Assembly (NCBI GenBank): GCA_937959125.1
Contig: CALGQU010000002.1
Span: 1-62,822 of the forward strand
DNA: 62,822 bases
Source of the DNA: an uncultured Croceitalea sp.
Lineage (GTDB): Bacteria; Bacteroidota; Bacteroidia; Flavobacteriales; Flavobacteriaceae
Reading direction: 5' to 3'
This document shows positions 19,301-30,054 of the stretch, one piece after another. Position 1 is the first letter of the stretch, and the number at the start of each line of letters is the position of its first letter. The position numbers and the translations under genes are program-made. A model generated the notes under the pieces. It made no database searches and was not told where the DNA came from. It saw nothing but the letters and a program-made list of their open reading frames with translations.

Positions 19301-19330
19301 TTGCCAATTTTAAAATAAACATTAATTTTG
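19301..19330 (+). promoter_or_regulatory. rplS promoter, full Bacteroidota consensus
   Basis: TTG (19301-19303), a 19-base spacer, then TAATTTTG (19323-19330). Both elements and the spacing match the group consensus TTG-N19-TAnnTTTG. It would give a leader of about 65 bases before the rplS ATG. Confidence 0.85.
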
Positions 19331-19400
19331 CAACCGATTAAATTCAACCTCTGACGAGATTCGTGAATGTTGGTTTTAAGAAATCCATAAAAATATAAGA

Positions 19401-19751
19401 ATGGAATCTTTAATAAAATTTGTTGAGAACGAATTTGTAGCAAAGAAAGAATTTCCAAAATTTTCAGCTGGTGACACGGTGACCGTGTACTACGAAATTA
19501 AGGAAGGTGAAAAAACAAGAACACAGTTTTTTAAGGGTGTGGTCATTCAAAGAAGAGGTTCTGGAGCTACGGAAACCTTTACGATAAGAAAGATGTCCGG
19601 TACCGTTGGGGTAGAGCGGATATTTCCGGTGAACATGCCAGCCTTGCAAAAAATAGAAATCAATAAAAAAGGTAAAGTAAGAAGAGCAAGAATATTCTAC
19701 TTTAGAGAGTTAACCGGCAAAAAGGCTAGAATTAAAGAAGTACGGTCTTAA
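19401..19751 (+). CDS. rplS: 50S ribosomal protein L19
   Basis: Ribosomal protein at the 30S-50S interface. The 116 residues contain the family core FSAGDTVTVYYEIKEGEKTR, FKGVVIQRRGSG, and RRARIFYFRELTGKKARIKE near the C-terminus. It follows trmD by 119 bases that include its own promoter, and is closed by a terminator at 19775-19805. Confidence 0.97.
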   Translation: MESLIKFVENEFVAKKEFPKFSAGDTVTVYYEIKEGEKTRTQFFKGVVIQRRGSGATETFTIRKMSGTVGVERIFPVNMPALQKIEINKKGKVRRARIFYFRELTGKKARIKEVRS

Positions 19752-19774
19752 AACCAGTTGATACGATATTTGCA

Positions 19775-19805
19775 AAGCGTCCATTCTCTTATGGATGCTT
19801 TTTTT
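19775..19805 (+). terminator. Intrinsic terminator after rplS
   Basis: AAGCGTCCAT (19775-19784) pairs with ATGGATGCTT (19791-19800), with one G-T pair, around a six-base loop, followed by a T-run to 19805. Confidence 0.9.
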
Positions 19806-20170
19806 ATGAACAAATGTTAATAACGCAGGTTTATAACTTGTTGATTATTAATCTACTAGTTTATGTTGTTTCCTCATATATTTTCTTAGTTTTATATCAG
19901 AAGAAATGGAAAAGCAATGGACCATAGCTTCTTTTAAAGTTTACGTTCTTTAAAACCATTGTTTGTATTATTTATTTTGGTGACACTACTAATCATAAAT
20001 AATTAAGTAATTATAATGGCAACATTATCTAGTTACAATGCAACTTGTGTGCGCATGAAAGAGCAATTTTTTATGCTGACAAATTGAAAAGAAACAATGG
20101 AAACAGGAATTTTTGGAGGGTTTGATTGAATAATTAAATATCCAAATTTACTTAAACGTTGAAATGCTGG
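19806..20170. other. Gene-free AT-rich interval between rplS and icd
   Basis: No protein-like reading frame is visible on either strand. The interval is strongly AT-rich. It contains weak inverted repeats, including TTAATAA (19817-19823) with TTATTAA (19845-19851) enclosing CAGGTT/AACTTG, and TTTTAAAG/CTTTAAAA near 19935-19955. Such repeats are expected by chance in this composition. The clearly structured part begins at 20172 and is listed separately; the sRNA's 5' end may lie within this interval. Confidence 0.5.
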
Positions 20171-20171
20171 C

Positions 20172-20284
20172 ATATGCACGTGGCCCAAGGCCAAAGTAAG
20201 GTGGCAACACCTAACTTAAAATGCATATAGTGTTTCTAAAAAGCCATATCAACGTACTTGTACTATGATATGGCTTTTGTTTTT
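20172..20284 (+). ncRNA. Candidate structured small RNA with intrinsic terminator
   Basis: A three-way junction can be drawn by eye. P1 is ATATGCA (20172-20178) with TGCATAT (20222-20228). P2 is TGGCC (20181-20185), loop CAA, GGCCA (20189-20193). P3 is AAGT-A-AGGTG (20194-20203), a GCAA tetraloop, and CACCT-A-ACTT (20208-20217), with one A-A mismatch. Ten bases later a 13-bp hairpin (20239-20251 with 20266-20278) runs into TTTTGTTTTT, a strong terminator. The icd gene has its own -7 element downstream at 20343, so the RNA looks like a separate transcript. It does not resemble tmRNA, RNase P RNA, SRP RNA or 6S RNA. Confidence 0.55.
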
Positions 20285-20319
20285 CTAGTAATTACCCGCA
20301 GGTTTTCGGCATATTTTAA

Positions 20320-22602
<2,283 letters not shown>

Positions 22603-22670
22603 TTACATAATTGTAAGTAACAAGTTGGTTAGGTTTATTTAAACTGATTTTTCTTTTAAGCGATTGCACA

Positions 22671-23483
22671 TTGGAAAAACGATATCTTTTACTAATTGGC
22701 TGTTTTTTACTAGTACTTTCATGTGAAGAAGTCATTGACCCAGAATTGCCCGCTGCAGAACCCAGATTGGTCATAGATGCCATATTGGGCTTCAACGCTG
22801 GATCGGAAGAAGATATCAGTCTTGGTCAAGTGACCTTAACGCTTACCGCACCCTTTTTAAACGCCCAGATAACCCCGGCGACAAATGCTATTGTAGCATT
22901 GATAGATGAACGTGATGGTACGGTTTTTCCATTAATTGAAAATGAACCCGGTGTTTTTAGGGATGGACTTCCCGCACTGGCATTTAATACGGACTATACG
23001 TTACAGGTAACCTATAACAATGAGGTATATACGGCTACTGAGCGGTTAGTCAAAGCTGGAACTATTGAAAATGTAATACAAGGTGATGATTTTCTTTTTG
23101 ACGAAGATTCTGAAACCGAAGTAGTGATAACCTTTGCTGATGTTCCAAACGAGCGAAACTCCTATCTTTTTTCTTTTGGTTTTGACAACTTCCTGGTTAC
23201 CGATGACGAATTCTATCAAGATAGTGGATTGACTTTTTCTTTTTTTTACGAGGACGTGGAACCGGGCGATTTGTTAAGCATTACCTTGTTAGGGATAGAT
23301 GCGGAATTTGCAAGTTTTGTAGATCAGACGCTAATGCAATCCGGGAACAACGCAAATGGCCTTTTCTCTGTTCCCAATTCCAACGTACGTGGAAATATTG
23401 TCAATAGAACAAACCCAGCAAATTTTGCTTTCGGCTATTTTTCCATTAGCGAATTTGATGTTGCTTTCTTAACCGTGGAATAA
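22671..23483 (+). CDS. DUF4249-type outer-membrane lipoprotein
   Basis: A 270-residue lipoprotein that starts with TTG; no ATG is available in the frame nearby. The signal LLLIGCFLLVLSC ends in a lipobox (LVLSC) followed by EEVIDPELP, typical of DUF4249 proteins, which are beta-rich surface lipoproteins encoded beside TonB-dependent receptors. Its stop is immediately followed by the ATG of such a receptor. The pair probably imports an unknown ligand; the order (lipoprotein first) is the reverse of the arrangement I would expect. Confidence 0.82.
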   Translation: MEKRYLLLIGCFLLVLSCEEVIDPELPAAEPRLVIDAILGFNAGSEEDISLGQVTLTLTAPFLNAQITPATNAIVALIDERDGTVFPLIENEPGVFRDGLPALAFNTDYTLQVTYNNEVYTATERLVKAGTIENVIQGDDFLFDEDSETEVVITFADVPNERNSYLFSFGFDNFLVTDDEFYQDSGLTFSFFYEDVEPGDLLSITLLGIDAEFASFVDQTLMQSGNNANGLFSVPNSNVRGNIVNRTNPANFAFGYFSISEFDVAFLTVE

Positions 23484-25925
23484 ATGATGTATCATCCAAA
23501 ATGCTGCAGCCAAACCAAATCCAAAGAAAATAAAAAGGTATTTAAGAAACCGGTACGGCAGAAATGGATGCTTACCTTTCTGCTACTTTCTCTGGTATTC
23601 ACAGGCACGGCACAAGAAAATTTTACACTAAGCGGTACCATTATGGAAGCTTCCAGTAATGAAACCCTCATTGGGGTTTCGGTGACCATTCCACAATTAA
23701 GTTCGGGAACCACAACCAATGAATACGGTTTCTACTCCATTACCCTACCGCAAGGGGAATATGATTTTGTAATAAGTTATTTAGGGTTCAAGGATATCCG
23801 GCAAAACATCAATTTGAACCAAGATCACAAGATCAACTTTCAAATGACAGAAGAAGCGGAACAGCTAGCTGAAGTTGTTGTTGAAAAAGACGTAGAGCGT
23901 ATTAACATCAGAAACCCCCAGATGAGTGTTAATGGACTCAAGGCAAATACGATAAAACAGATACCCGTAGTTTTGGGCGAAGCGGATGTTATTAAATCTT
24001 TACTATTACTCCCTGGGGTCACCAATGCCGGCGAAGCTTCTTCCGGTTTTAATGTGAGGGGTGGCGCTGCCGATCAAAATTTAATTTTGCTGGATGAAGC
24101 CATTATTTTTAATTCCTCCCATTTATTTGGCTTTTTTTCGGTTTTCAATCCAGATGCCATAAAGGATATCAAGCTTTTTAAAGGAGGTATACCAGCACGT
24201 TATGGAGGGAGGCTTTCTTCTGTTTTGGAAATTTTTCAAAAGGAAGGAAACAGCAAAAAAACAAAGCTTACCGGAGGTATAGGTGCCGTTGCCAGTAGAT
24301 TGTTGGTAGAAGGCCCCATAATTAAGGATAAAACTTCCTTCTTGGCCGGTGGTAGGGCCTCATATGCCCATCTTTTTCTTCCTTTGTTCAATATTGACAA
24401 CAGCGTTTATTTTTACGATCTCAATACTAAAATCAGTCATCGTATCAACGAAAACAACAGTATCTATCTTTCGGGCTATTTTGGCAGGGATCTTTTTAGT
24501 TTAGGTGATCGTTTTGTAAATCTATATGGGAATGCAGTAGGTAATTTTAGGTGGAACCATTTATTTTCGGACAAACTATTTTCAAATCTTTCTGTCATCT
24601 ATTCGGACTACTTTTATGGCTTGGAACTCGATTTTGTTGGGTTCGAATGGGATTCCGGAATTCAAAACTTCAACCTGAAATACGATTTAAAACACTATAT
24701 CAACAATAAACTACAAATCAACTATGGCCTAAATAATATTTATTACATATTCAACCCCGGAAAAATACGTCCCAACCGAGAAGATTCTGGAATAATTGAA
24801 AATCAGTTGACCAAGAAATTTGCAAATGAGGCTGCTGCCTATATCGATGTTGAACAAAAAATCACTAAGGACTTAAGCCTTAATTATGGTTTGCGTTTTA
24901 GTGTATTCAATAGACTGGGACAAGATGAGTTATTTGTTTATGAGAATGATGAGCCTGTCCGTTTTGACGCATCTACGCTTGTATATAGCGAGGCTACTCC
25001 AATTAATACCATAAATCCGGGAAGAGGCACCAACTTGGCTACGTTTACCAATTTGGAACCTAGAATAGCTTTCGCCTATACCCTAAATGATAAAAACTCC
25101 ATTAAAGGTAGCTATACTAGACTCGCCCAATATTTACACCTATTGTCAAACACCAACTCCCCTACCCCTTTGGATGTTTGGGCACCAAGCGGACCGTTTA
25201 TTGAACCGCAGCTATTGGACCAATTTGCTTTAGGGTATTTTAAGGAATTTAAGCAGGGAACCTATTCCCTGGAGGCAGAAAGCTTTTACAAAACCATACA
25301 AAATAGAATAGACTACATAGACGGGGCCAACTTAATTGCAAATAACGCCATAGAACGGGTAATCCTGAACGGTGAAGCACGGGCATACGGTCTAGAGCTA
25401 CTGTTACGTAAAAACAAGGGCAGGTTTCAAGGTTGGTTGGCCTATACCCTATCCAAATCTGAACAACGCACCCCAGGCCGAACGGATTTGGAGACAGGCA
25501 TTAATTTTGGGGAGTGGTACAATACCCCATTTGATAAAACCCATGATGTTTCGGTATATGGGGCTTATGAGCTAAATGACCGCTGGAGCTTTAATTCCAA
25601 TTTTATTTTCCAAACCGGGCAGCCTACTAATTTTCCAGTAGGTCAGTTTGAATTCCAAGGATTGGTCGTCCCATTTTTTGGTTTACGTAATGAAGCTAGG
25701 CTTCCCAATTTTCATCGTCTGGATATAGCCGCCACCTATACCCCAAAACGAAACAAGAACCGTAATCTTCAAGCAGAGTGGGTTTTCAGTATTTACAATG
25801 TCTATAATAGAATGAATGCCGCCTCGATAACTTTTAGGCAGAATCAAGATAGTGGTGGTAATGAGGCTATCCGCACCTCCATTTTTGGTATTATACCGTC
25901 CGTAACGTACAATTTTAAATTTTGA
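23484..25925 (+). CDS. TonB-dependent receptor with CarboxypepD-reg-like domain
   Basis: An 813-residue outer-membrane active transporter. After a signal region (LTFLLLSLVFTGTAQ) come a carboxypeptidase-regulatory-like domain (about 45-130), a plug domain (ADVIKSLLLLPGV..GFNVRGGAADQNLILLDEA) and a 22-strand-type barrel ending ..SVTYNFKF with a terminal aromatic residue. It directly abuts the DUF4249 lipoprotein gene. An alternative start at 23568 (MLTFLLL) would shorten a long basic N-terminus. The ligand cannot be inferred. Confidence 0.93.
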   Translation: MMYHPKCCSQTKSKENKKVFKKPVRQKWMLTFLLLSLVFTGTAQENFTLSGTIMEASSNETLIGVSVTIPQLSSGTTTNEYGFYSITLPQGEYDFVISYLGFKDIRQNINLNQDHKINFQMTEEAEQLAEVVVEKDVERINIRNPQMSVNGLKANTIKQIPVVLGEADVIKSLLLLPGVTNAGEASSGFNVRGGAADQNLILLDEAIIFNSSHLFGFFSVFNPDAIKDIKLFKGGIPARYGGRLSSVLEIFQKEGNSKKTKLTGGIGAVASRLLVEGPIIKDKTSFLAGGRASYAHLFLPLFNIDNSVYFYDLNTKISHRINENNSIYLSGYFGRDLFSLGDRFVNLYGNAVGNFRWNHLFSDKLFSNLSVIYSDYFYGLELDFVGFEWDSGIQNFNLKYDLKHYINNKLQINYGLNNIYYIFNPGKIRPNREDSGIIENQLTKKFANEAAAYIDVEQKITKDLSLNYGLRFSVFNRLGQDELFVYENDEPVRFDASTLVYSEATPINTINPGRGTNLATFTNLEPRIAFAYTLNDKNSIKGSYTRLAQYLHLLSNTNSPTPLDVWAPSGPFIEPQLLDQFALGYFKEFKQGTYSLEAESFYKTIQNRIDYIDGANLIANNAIERVILNGEARAYGLELLLRKNKGRFQGWLAYTLSKSEQRTPGRTDLETGINFGEWYNTPFDKTHDVSVYGAYELNDRWSFNSNFIFQTGQPTNFPVGQFEFQGLVVPFFGLRNEARLPNFHRLDIAATYTPKRNKNRNLQAEWVFSIYNVYNRMNAASITFRQNQDSGGNEAIRTSIFGIIPSVTYNFKF

Positions 25926-26006
25926 TGTGTTTGGTGAACTTCAGCATCGCAAGTGGCGTCACAATGAAAAATGCGTATACGCTATGATGACACTTTTTAA
26001 GCAATC

Positions 26007-27338
26007 TTAAAAAATAAGGTTCAGCAATACCACCATTAGAATTGCCACCACACCTTGAAACAAGGTTGCTAAAGAATGTCCTTTTAGGGCGGTTTTTAAG
26101 TCCATCCCAGAAAATTGTGAGACCACCCAAAAGTAACTATCGTTAATATGGGAAACAGTCATTGCCCCGGCACCAACGGCCAAAACGACCAAGGCCTTTT
26201 CAATAGCACCTAACAAGCCAAAAGCAACCAACAAAGGAGCGACAATAGCGGCCGTGGTAATAATAGCGACCGTGGAAGAACCTTGTGCCGTTTTTAAAAC
26301 AGCGGCTATGGCAAAGCAAAGCAACAATCCCCCTATTTGGGAAGTTGCATCTATATCAAACAAGGTGGTAATGTCCACCGTACGCAATACGGCCCCAAAA
26401 CCCCCTCCAGCTCCGGTTATCAAAATAATACTACCCGCCTGTTTCATTGCTTCCTCAAACCAAGGCCGTATTCCCTTGTTGTTCGTACGCTTGGCCAAAA
26501 GGACCGCAAAACATACGCCTACGAAAAGTGCTATTATGGGATTTCCTATAAAACTAAGGATCTCAAACACCCAGTCCGTCCCAAAGGGTTTTGTGGGATA
26601 GTCCGCTATGGATTTTAATCCGATGAGTACGATCGGCGCAATAAGGGGCATAAACGCCCATATAGCCTTTGGTTTTATAGTATTATCCGGTATTTCATCA
26701 GTATTGGGGGTTTCCGCCACCGCATCTACTGGCAACACCAATTTCTTTCCTATATATTTTGCCCATACATAGCCCGTTAAGGAAACGGGGACGGCAACCA
26801 CCAGTCCCAGTAACATCACCATCCCTAAATCTGCCTCTACCATTGCGGCGGCCGCTAAAGGTCCGGGGGTAGGTGGTACAAAAACATGTGCGGCATACAG
26901 GCCGGTAGCCAAGGCTATGGCAAAGACCAGTTTGGGAATACCTGTTTTTAAGCTCAAGGATTTATTTAAGGACGATAAGATTACATAGCCGGAATCACAA
27001 TAAACGGGAATGGAAACCACAAATCCTGCCAGATTTAAGGCCATGGGGGACTTACGCAATCCAATACAATTGATTATGCTTGTCGCCAAAACTTGTGTGG
27101 CACCCGTTTTCTCCAAAAGCACCCCTATGATCGCACCAAAAGCAATGACCAATCCAATACTGGATAAGGTTTTGCCAAAACCTTCCGTAAGGGTAGTGAT
27201 GACAGCATCGGGTTGCAGACCCAAACCTATCCCAGAGAACAGCGCGGCAATCGTAAGGGATAGTACAGGGTGCATCTTAAAACGGACCGTTGCAACAATG
27301 ATAAACAGTATCGCAATTAAAAGTACCAACAATTCCAT
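26007..27338 (-). CDS. GntP-family organic-acid/proton symporter
   Basis: A 443-residue inner-membrane permease with about 12-14 hydrophobic segments. The signatures FVPPTPGPLAAAAMVEADLG and ITGAGGGFGAVLR are characteristic of gluconate permeases, and AQGSSTVAIITTAAIVAPL lies in the second half. Relatives import gluconate, other sugar acids or D-serine with protons. No kinase or dehydratase gene for gluconate lies nearby, so substrate is open. It converges on the TonB receptor gene. Confidence 0.92.
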   Translation of the reverse strand: MELLVLLIAILFIIVATVRFKMHPVLSLTIAALFSGIGLGLQPDAVITTLTEGFGKTLSSIGLVIAFGAIIGVLLEKTGATQVLATSIINCIGLRKSPMALNLAGFVVSIPVYCDSGYVILSSLNKSLSLKTGIPKLVFAIALATGLYAAHVFVPPTPGPLAAAAMVEADLGMVMLLGLVVAVPVSLTGYVWAKYIGKKLVLPVDAVAETPNTDEIPDNTIKPKAIWAFMPLIAPIVLIGLKSIADYPTKPFGTDWVFEILSFIGNPIIALFVGVCFAVLLAKRTNNKGIRPWFEEAMKQAGSIILITGAGGGFGAVLRTVDITTLFDIDATSQIGGLLLCFAIAAVLKTAQGSSTVAIITTAAIVAPLLVAFGLLGAIEKALVVLAVGAGAMTVSHINDSYFWVVSQFSGMDLKTALKGHSLATLFQGVVAILMVVLLNLIF

Positions 27339-27371
27339 ATCAAGGTTTTTCTAAATATAGGGGATTCTCCC

Positions 27372-27379
27372 TACTTTTG
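27372..27379 (+). promoter_or_regulatory. TAnnTTTG -7 element of the DUF6095 gene
   Basis: TACTTTTG, an exact -7 match, ends six bases before the preferred ATG at 27386, implying a leaderless or nearly leaderless transcript. Confidence 0.5.
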
Positions 27380-27385
27380 ATACCT

Positions 27386-27613
27386 ATGGGAACGGATAAA
27401 ACTATGTTGGTAAAAGGATTAAAATCCTTCGGATATACGGCACTCGCCATGTTTTCTGCGCCAGTAATACTGTATCAGGCATTTAAAAATACGGACAAAC
27501 CCCTATTTATACCCGTGCTTATTTTTGGTCTTATATTGGCATGCCTTGCCATTTACTTGGGGTTTCGTTCCGTAAAAATTGTAGTAGATGCCGTTTTTGG
27601 AAAGAAAAAATAA
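27386..27613 (+). CDS. Small membrane protein, DUF6095 family
   Basis: A 75-residue protein with two hydrophobic segments (about 10-28 and 36-56) separated by AFKNTDKPLF and ending in basic residues (FGKKK). This layout matches the DUF6095 family of flavobacteria, whose function is unknown. A TTG at 27377 is an alternative start, but the -7 element overlaps it, so I prefer the ATG at 27386. Its stop abuts the convergent DUF4294 gene. Confidence 0.75.
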   Translation: MGTDKTMLVKGLKSFGYTALAMFSAPVILYQAFKNTDKPLFIPVLIFGLILACLAIYLGFRSVKIVVDAVFGKKK

Positions 27614-28297
27614 CTAAGGTTTGGTTTGTTTTTCCTGCTTCCATTTATTGCTTAATGAGGCATAGTCATAGTCAAGTACGGATTTTTGACGTTGAAGCCT
27701 GTTTGCCGCAAAAGCACGTTGCAAAATGTCCTCAATAAGATAATCTTCATGGACTTCCGTAGGGATAAATTCTTCTTTTAAGCTGATTTTAAAGGCCTTG
27801 GCAGTAGTATTGTACCAAAATGCCCGCCAGCCACTGCGCAATTCCTTGACCAAAGCAAAAGCAGTACTACCGGTTTGTCTGTGGATAAGTTTCACTAAAA
27901 TCTGCCCTTCCGTACGGGTCAATTTTTTAAGTTCATCAGAAAATTCCCCTTCTATATACTTCTGTACTTTTTTGGTATACTTTTTTTGGTGCCTTTTTTT
28001 CTTAATTTTGGTAATACTGTCGTTTAGTTCTACCAAACGTTCCGCAGCCAACTTGGCATAAGGATATACTTTATGCGTTTTTCGCCTTAAAATGTAATAC
28101 CGAAGTTTCTCCTTTTTATCCGCAAATTCCAACTTTCCAAAAATATAGACTTCCTCTAGCGGTATGGAACTCAACAAGGTAGAATCCCCTTCAAACCTTA
28201 CATAGTAATCACTTATGGAATCCAAAGGTTCTTCTTCTTGAGAAAAACCGAAGGTAAGTTGGAATAACGTAAGTAAGATCAAGGCTCTCCTAAGCAT
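27614..28297 (-). CDS. Secreted DUF4294-family protein
   Basis: A 227-residue protein with a signal peptide (LILLTLFQLTFGFSQ) and a conserved core: LEEVYIFGKLEF, RYYILRRKTHKVYPYAKLAAERL, TEGQILVKLIHRQTGSTAF, LRSGWRAFWYNTTAK. This matches DUF4294, found in Bacteroidota and of unknown function; it is probably periplasmic or outer-membrane associated. It is divergent from the M42 peptidase gene. Confidence 0.88.
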   Translation of the reverse strand: MLRRALILLTLFQLTFGFSQEEEPLDSISDYYVRFEGDSTLLSSIPLEEVYIFGKLEFADKKEKLRYYILRRKTHKVYPYAKLAAERLVELNDSITKIKKKRHQKKYTKKVQKYIEGEFSDELKKLTRTEGQILVKLIHRQTGSTAFALVKELRSGWRAFWYNTTAKAFKISLKEEFIPTEVHEDYLIEDILQRAFAANRLQRQKSVLDYDYASLSNKWKQEKQTKP

Positions 28298-28372
28298 GGT
28301 TGCAATACAAAATATAGGTCCAAAAGTAACGATAAAGCAAGCGTTATATTATTAAATAAAAGTGAATATTAG

Positions 28373-28380
28373 TAAGTTTG
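28373..28380 (+). promoter_or_regulatory. TAnnTTTG -7 element of the M42 peptidase
   Basis: TAAGTTTG, an exact -7 consensus match, 17 bases before the start codon. Confidence 0.6.
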
Positions 28381-28397
28381 CACACTAAAACATACCT

Positions 28398-29486
28398 ATG
28401 GCAGACGCTAAAATCATCACGGATAAATCCTTAGCATTTTTTGAAAAGTACCTGAACAACGCATCCCCTACCGGGTATGAATGGGAAGGTCAAAAAATAT
28501 GGATGGAATACCTAAAACCCTACGTAGATGAATTTATAACGGATACCTACGGAACGGCGGTTGCGATCATAAACCCTGAGGCTGAATACAAGGTGGTGAT
28601 CGAAGGACATTCCGATGAGATTTCTTGGTATGTGAATTATATTACGGATAACGGCTTGTTATACGTTATACGAAATGGTGGTAGTGACCACCAGATAGCG
28701 CCCTCCAAATGGGTAAATATCCATACCAAAAACGGTATGGTCAAAGGTGTTTTTGGCTGGCCGGCCATCCATACACGTAAAAGCGGTAAGGAAGAGGCTC
28801 CAAAATTGGATAATATTTTTATAGATATAGGGGCAAAGGATAAGGAGGAAGTGGAAAAAATGGGGGTCCATGTAGGATGTGTCATCACCTATCCCGATGA
28901 GTTCCATGTATTGAACAAGGATAAATTCGTATGCCGCGCGTTGGATAACAGGGCCGGTGGTTTTATGATCGCAGAAGTGGCGCGTTTGCTACATGAAAAC
29001 AAAAAGGAACTTCCTTTTGGGCTCTACATCACCAATTCCGTACAAGAAGAAATAGGCTTGCGCGGGGCAGAAATGATCACACAACGCATTAAGCCCAATG
29101 TGGCTATAGTTACCGATGTTACGCATGATACGACTACGCCCATGATCGAGAAGAAGGTGCAAGGTGACTGTGCCATGGGTAAAGGTCCGGTTATTGCCTA
29201 TGCTCCGGCGGTGCAACAAAAGTTGCGCGATCGCATTATTGAAGCGGCAGAAACAAACAATATTCCTTTTCAACGTGCCGCAAATTCTAGGTATACGGGA
29301 ACGGATACGGATGCATTTGCCTACAGCAATGGTGGGGTAGCCTCAGCTCTGATCTCTTTACCGTTGCGTTATATGCATACCACGGTAGAAACGGTGCATA
29401 AGGATGATGTTGAAAATGTAATTCGCCTTATCTACGAAACATTGTTGACCATAAAATCTGGGGAGACTTTTAGTTATTTCGACTAA
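28398..29486 (+). CDS. M42-family metallo-aminopeptidase
   Basis: A cytosolic dinuclear-metal aminopeptidase of the glutamyl aminopeptidase/TET family (362 aa). Metal ligands and catalytic residues are visible: His71 (EGHSDEISW), Asp183 (ALDNRAGG), the catalytic Glu pair 217-218 (VQEEIGLRGAE), Asp240 (VTDVTHD) and the C-terminal MHTTVETVHKDD. It trims peptides and may form a large tetrahedral assembly as in archaeal TET. It has its own promoter. Confidence 0.94.
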   Translation: MADAKIITDKSLAFFEKYLNNASPTGYEWEGQKIWMEYLKPYVDEFITDTYGTAVAIINPEAEYKVVIEGHSDEISWYVNYITDNGLLYVIRNGGSDHQIAPSKWVNIHTKNGMVKGVFGWPAIHTRKSGKEEAPKLDNIFIDIGAKDKEEVEKMGVHVGCVITYPDEFHVLNKDKFVCRALDNRAGGFMIAEVARLLHENKKELPFGLYITNSVQEEIGLRGAEMITQRIKPNVAIVTDVTHDTTTPMIEKKVQGDCAMGKGPVIAYAPAVQQKLRDRIIEAAETNNIPFQRAANSRYTGTDTDAFAYSNGGVASALISLPLRYMHTTVETVHKDDVENVIRLIYETLLTIKSGETFSYFD

Positions 29487-29514
29487 ATATTTAAGGATTT
29501 CTTAAGCTAGGACA

Positions 29515-30054
29515 ATGGATGAACTTGTTGACATTCTTGATGAACAAGGGCATTCTACCGGAAAAACCGCATTGAAGTCCGAAGCCCATGCCAAAGGGTG
29601 GTTCCACCCAACGGTACATATTTGGTGTTATAGCAAAAAAAGAAACATCCTCTTACAGCAACGAGGAAGGTACAAAGAAACCTTTCCCCTAAAATGGGAT
29701 ATCTCCGTGGCCGGCCATGTAGGCGCGGGGGAGTCTATTACCAATGGTGCAATACGGGAAGTGGAAGAAGAAATTGGGGTGCAAATCACGGCGGACCAAC
29801 TTGAAAAAATTGCTGTTTTTAAATCGGAAAAACGCCATTCCAAAACCTTATTCGATCGGGAGTTTAACCATACTTTTCTGTGCTTGTTGAACGAAAAAAC
29901 AATACTAAAAAAGCAAGATAGCGAAGTAGAAGCGTTACGTTGGATTGCCTTAGATGAATTTAAGGAATGGGTGGCAACGGAACATACAGGTTTAGTGCCC
30001 AATACGGAACAACGGTATCAACGCATCATTTTGGAAATCGAATCGCGAATTTAA
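29515..30054 (+). CDS. Nudix hydrolase (IDI-like)
   Basis: A 179-residue protein with a perfect Nudix box beginning at GHVGAGESITNGAIREVEEE and continuing IGV. The N-terminal half (DILDEQGHSTG, HAKGWFHPTVHIWCY) resembles the isopentenyl-diphosphate isomerase-like Nudix group, whose members mostly hydrolyse nucleoside diphosphate derivatives. No isoprenoid genes are adjacent, so a specific substrate should not be assumed. Its stop overlaps the convergent hisS by four bases. Confidence 0.92.
   Translation: MDELVDILDEQGHSTGKTALKSEAHAKGWFHPTVHIWCYSKKRNILLQQRGRYKETFPLKWDISVAGHVGAGESITNGAIREVEEEIGVQITADQLEKIAVFKSEKRHSKTLFDREFNHTFLCLLNEKTILKKQDSEVEALRWIALDEFKEWVATEHTGLVPNTEQRYQRIILEIESRI

Noticed and set aside
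20172-20284. Riboswitch or attenuator controlling icd
   Set aside because: An exact -7 promoter element for icd lies downstream of the hairpin terminator, so most icd transcription would bypass it. A stand-alone RNA is the better reading.
19806-20284. tmRNA, RNase P RNA, SRP RNA or 6S RNA
   Set aside because: Conserved sequence blocks of the first three are absent, and the fold is a three-way junction rather than the long bulged rod of 6S RNA.
25951-25999. Terminator after the TonB receptor gene
   Set aside because: AAGTG can pair with CACTT before a T-run, but the stem is interrupted by a large internal loop and I could not support it as a confident call.
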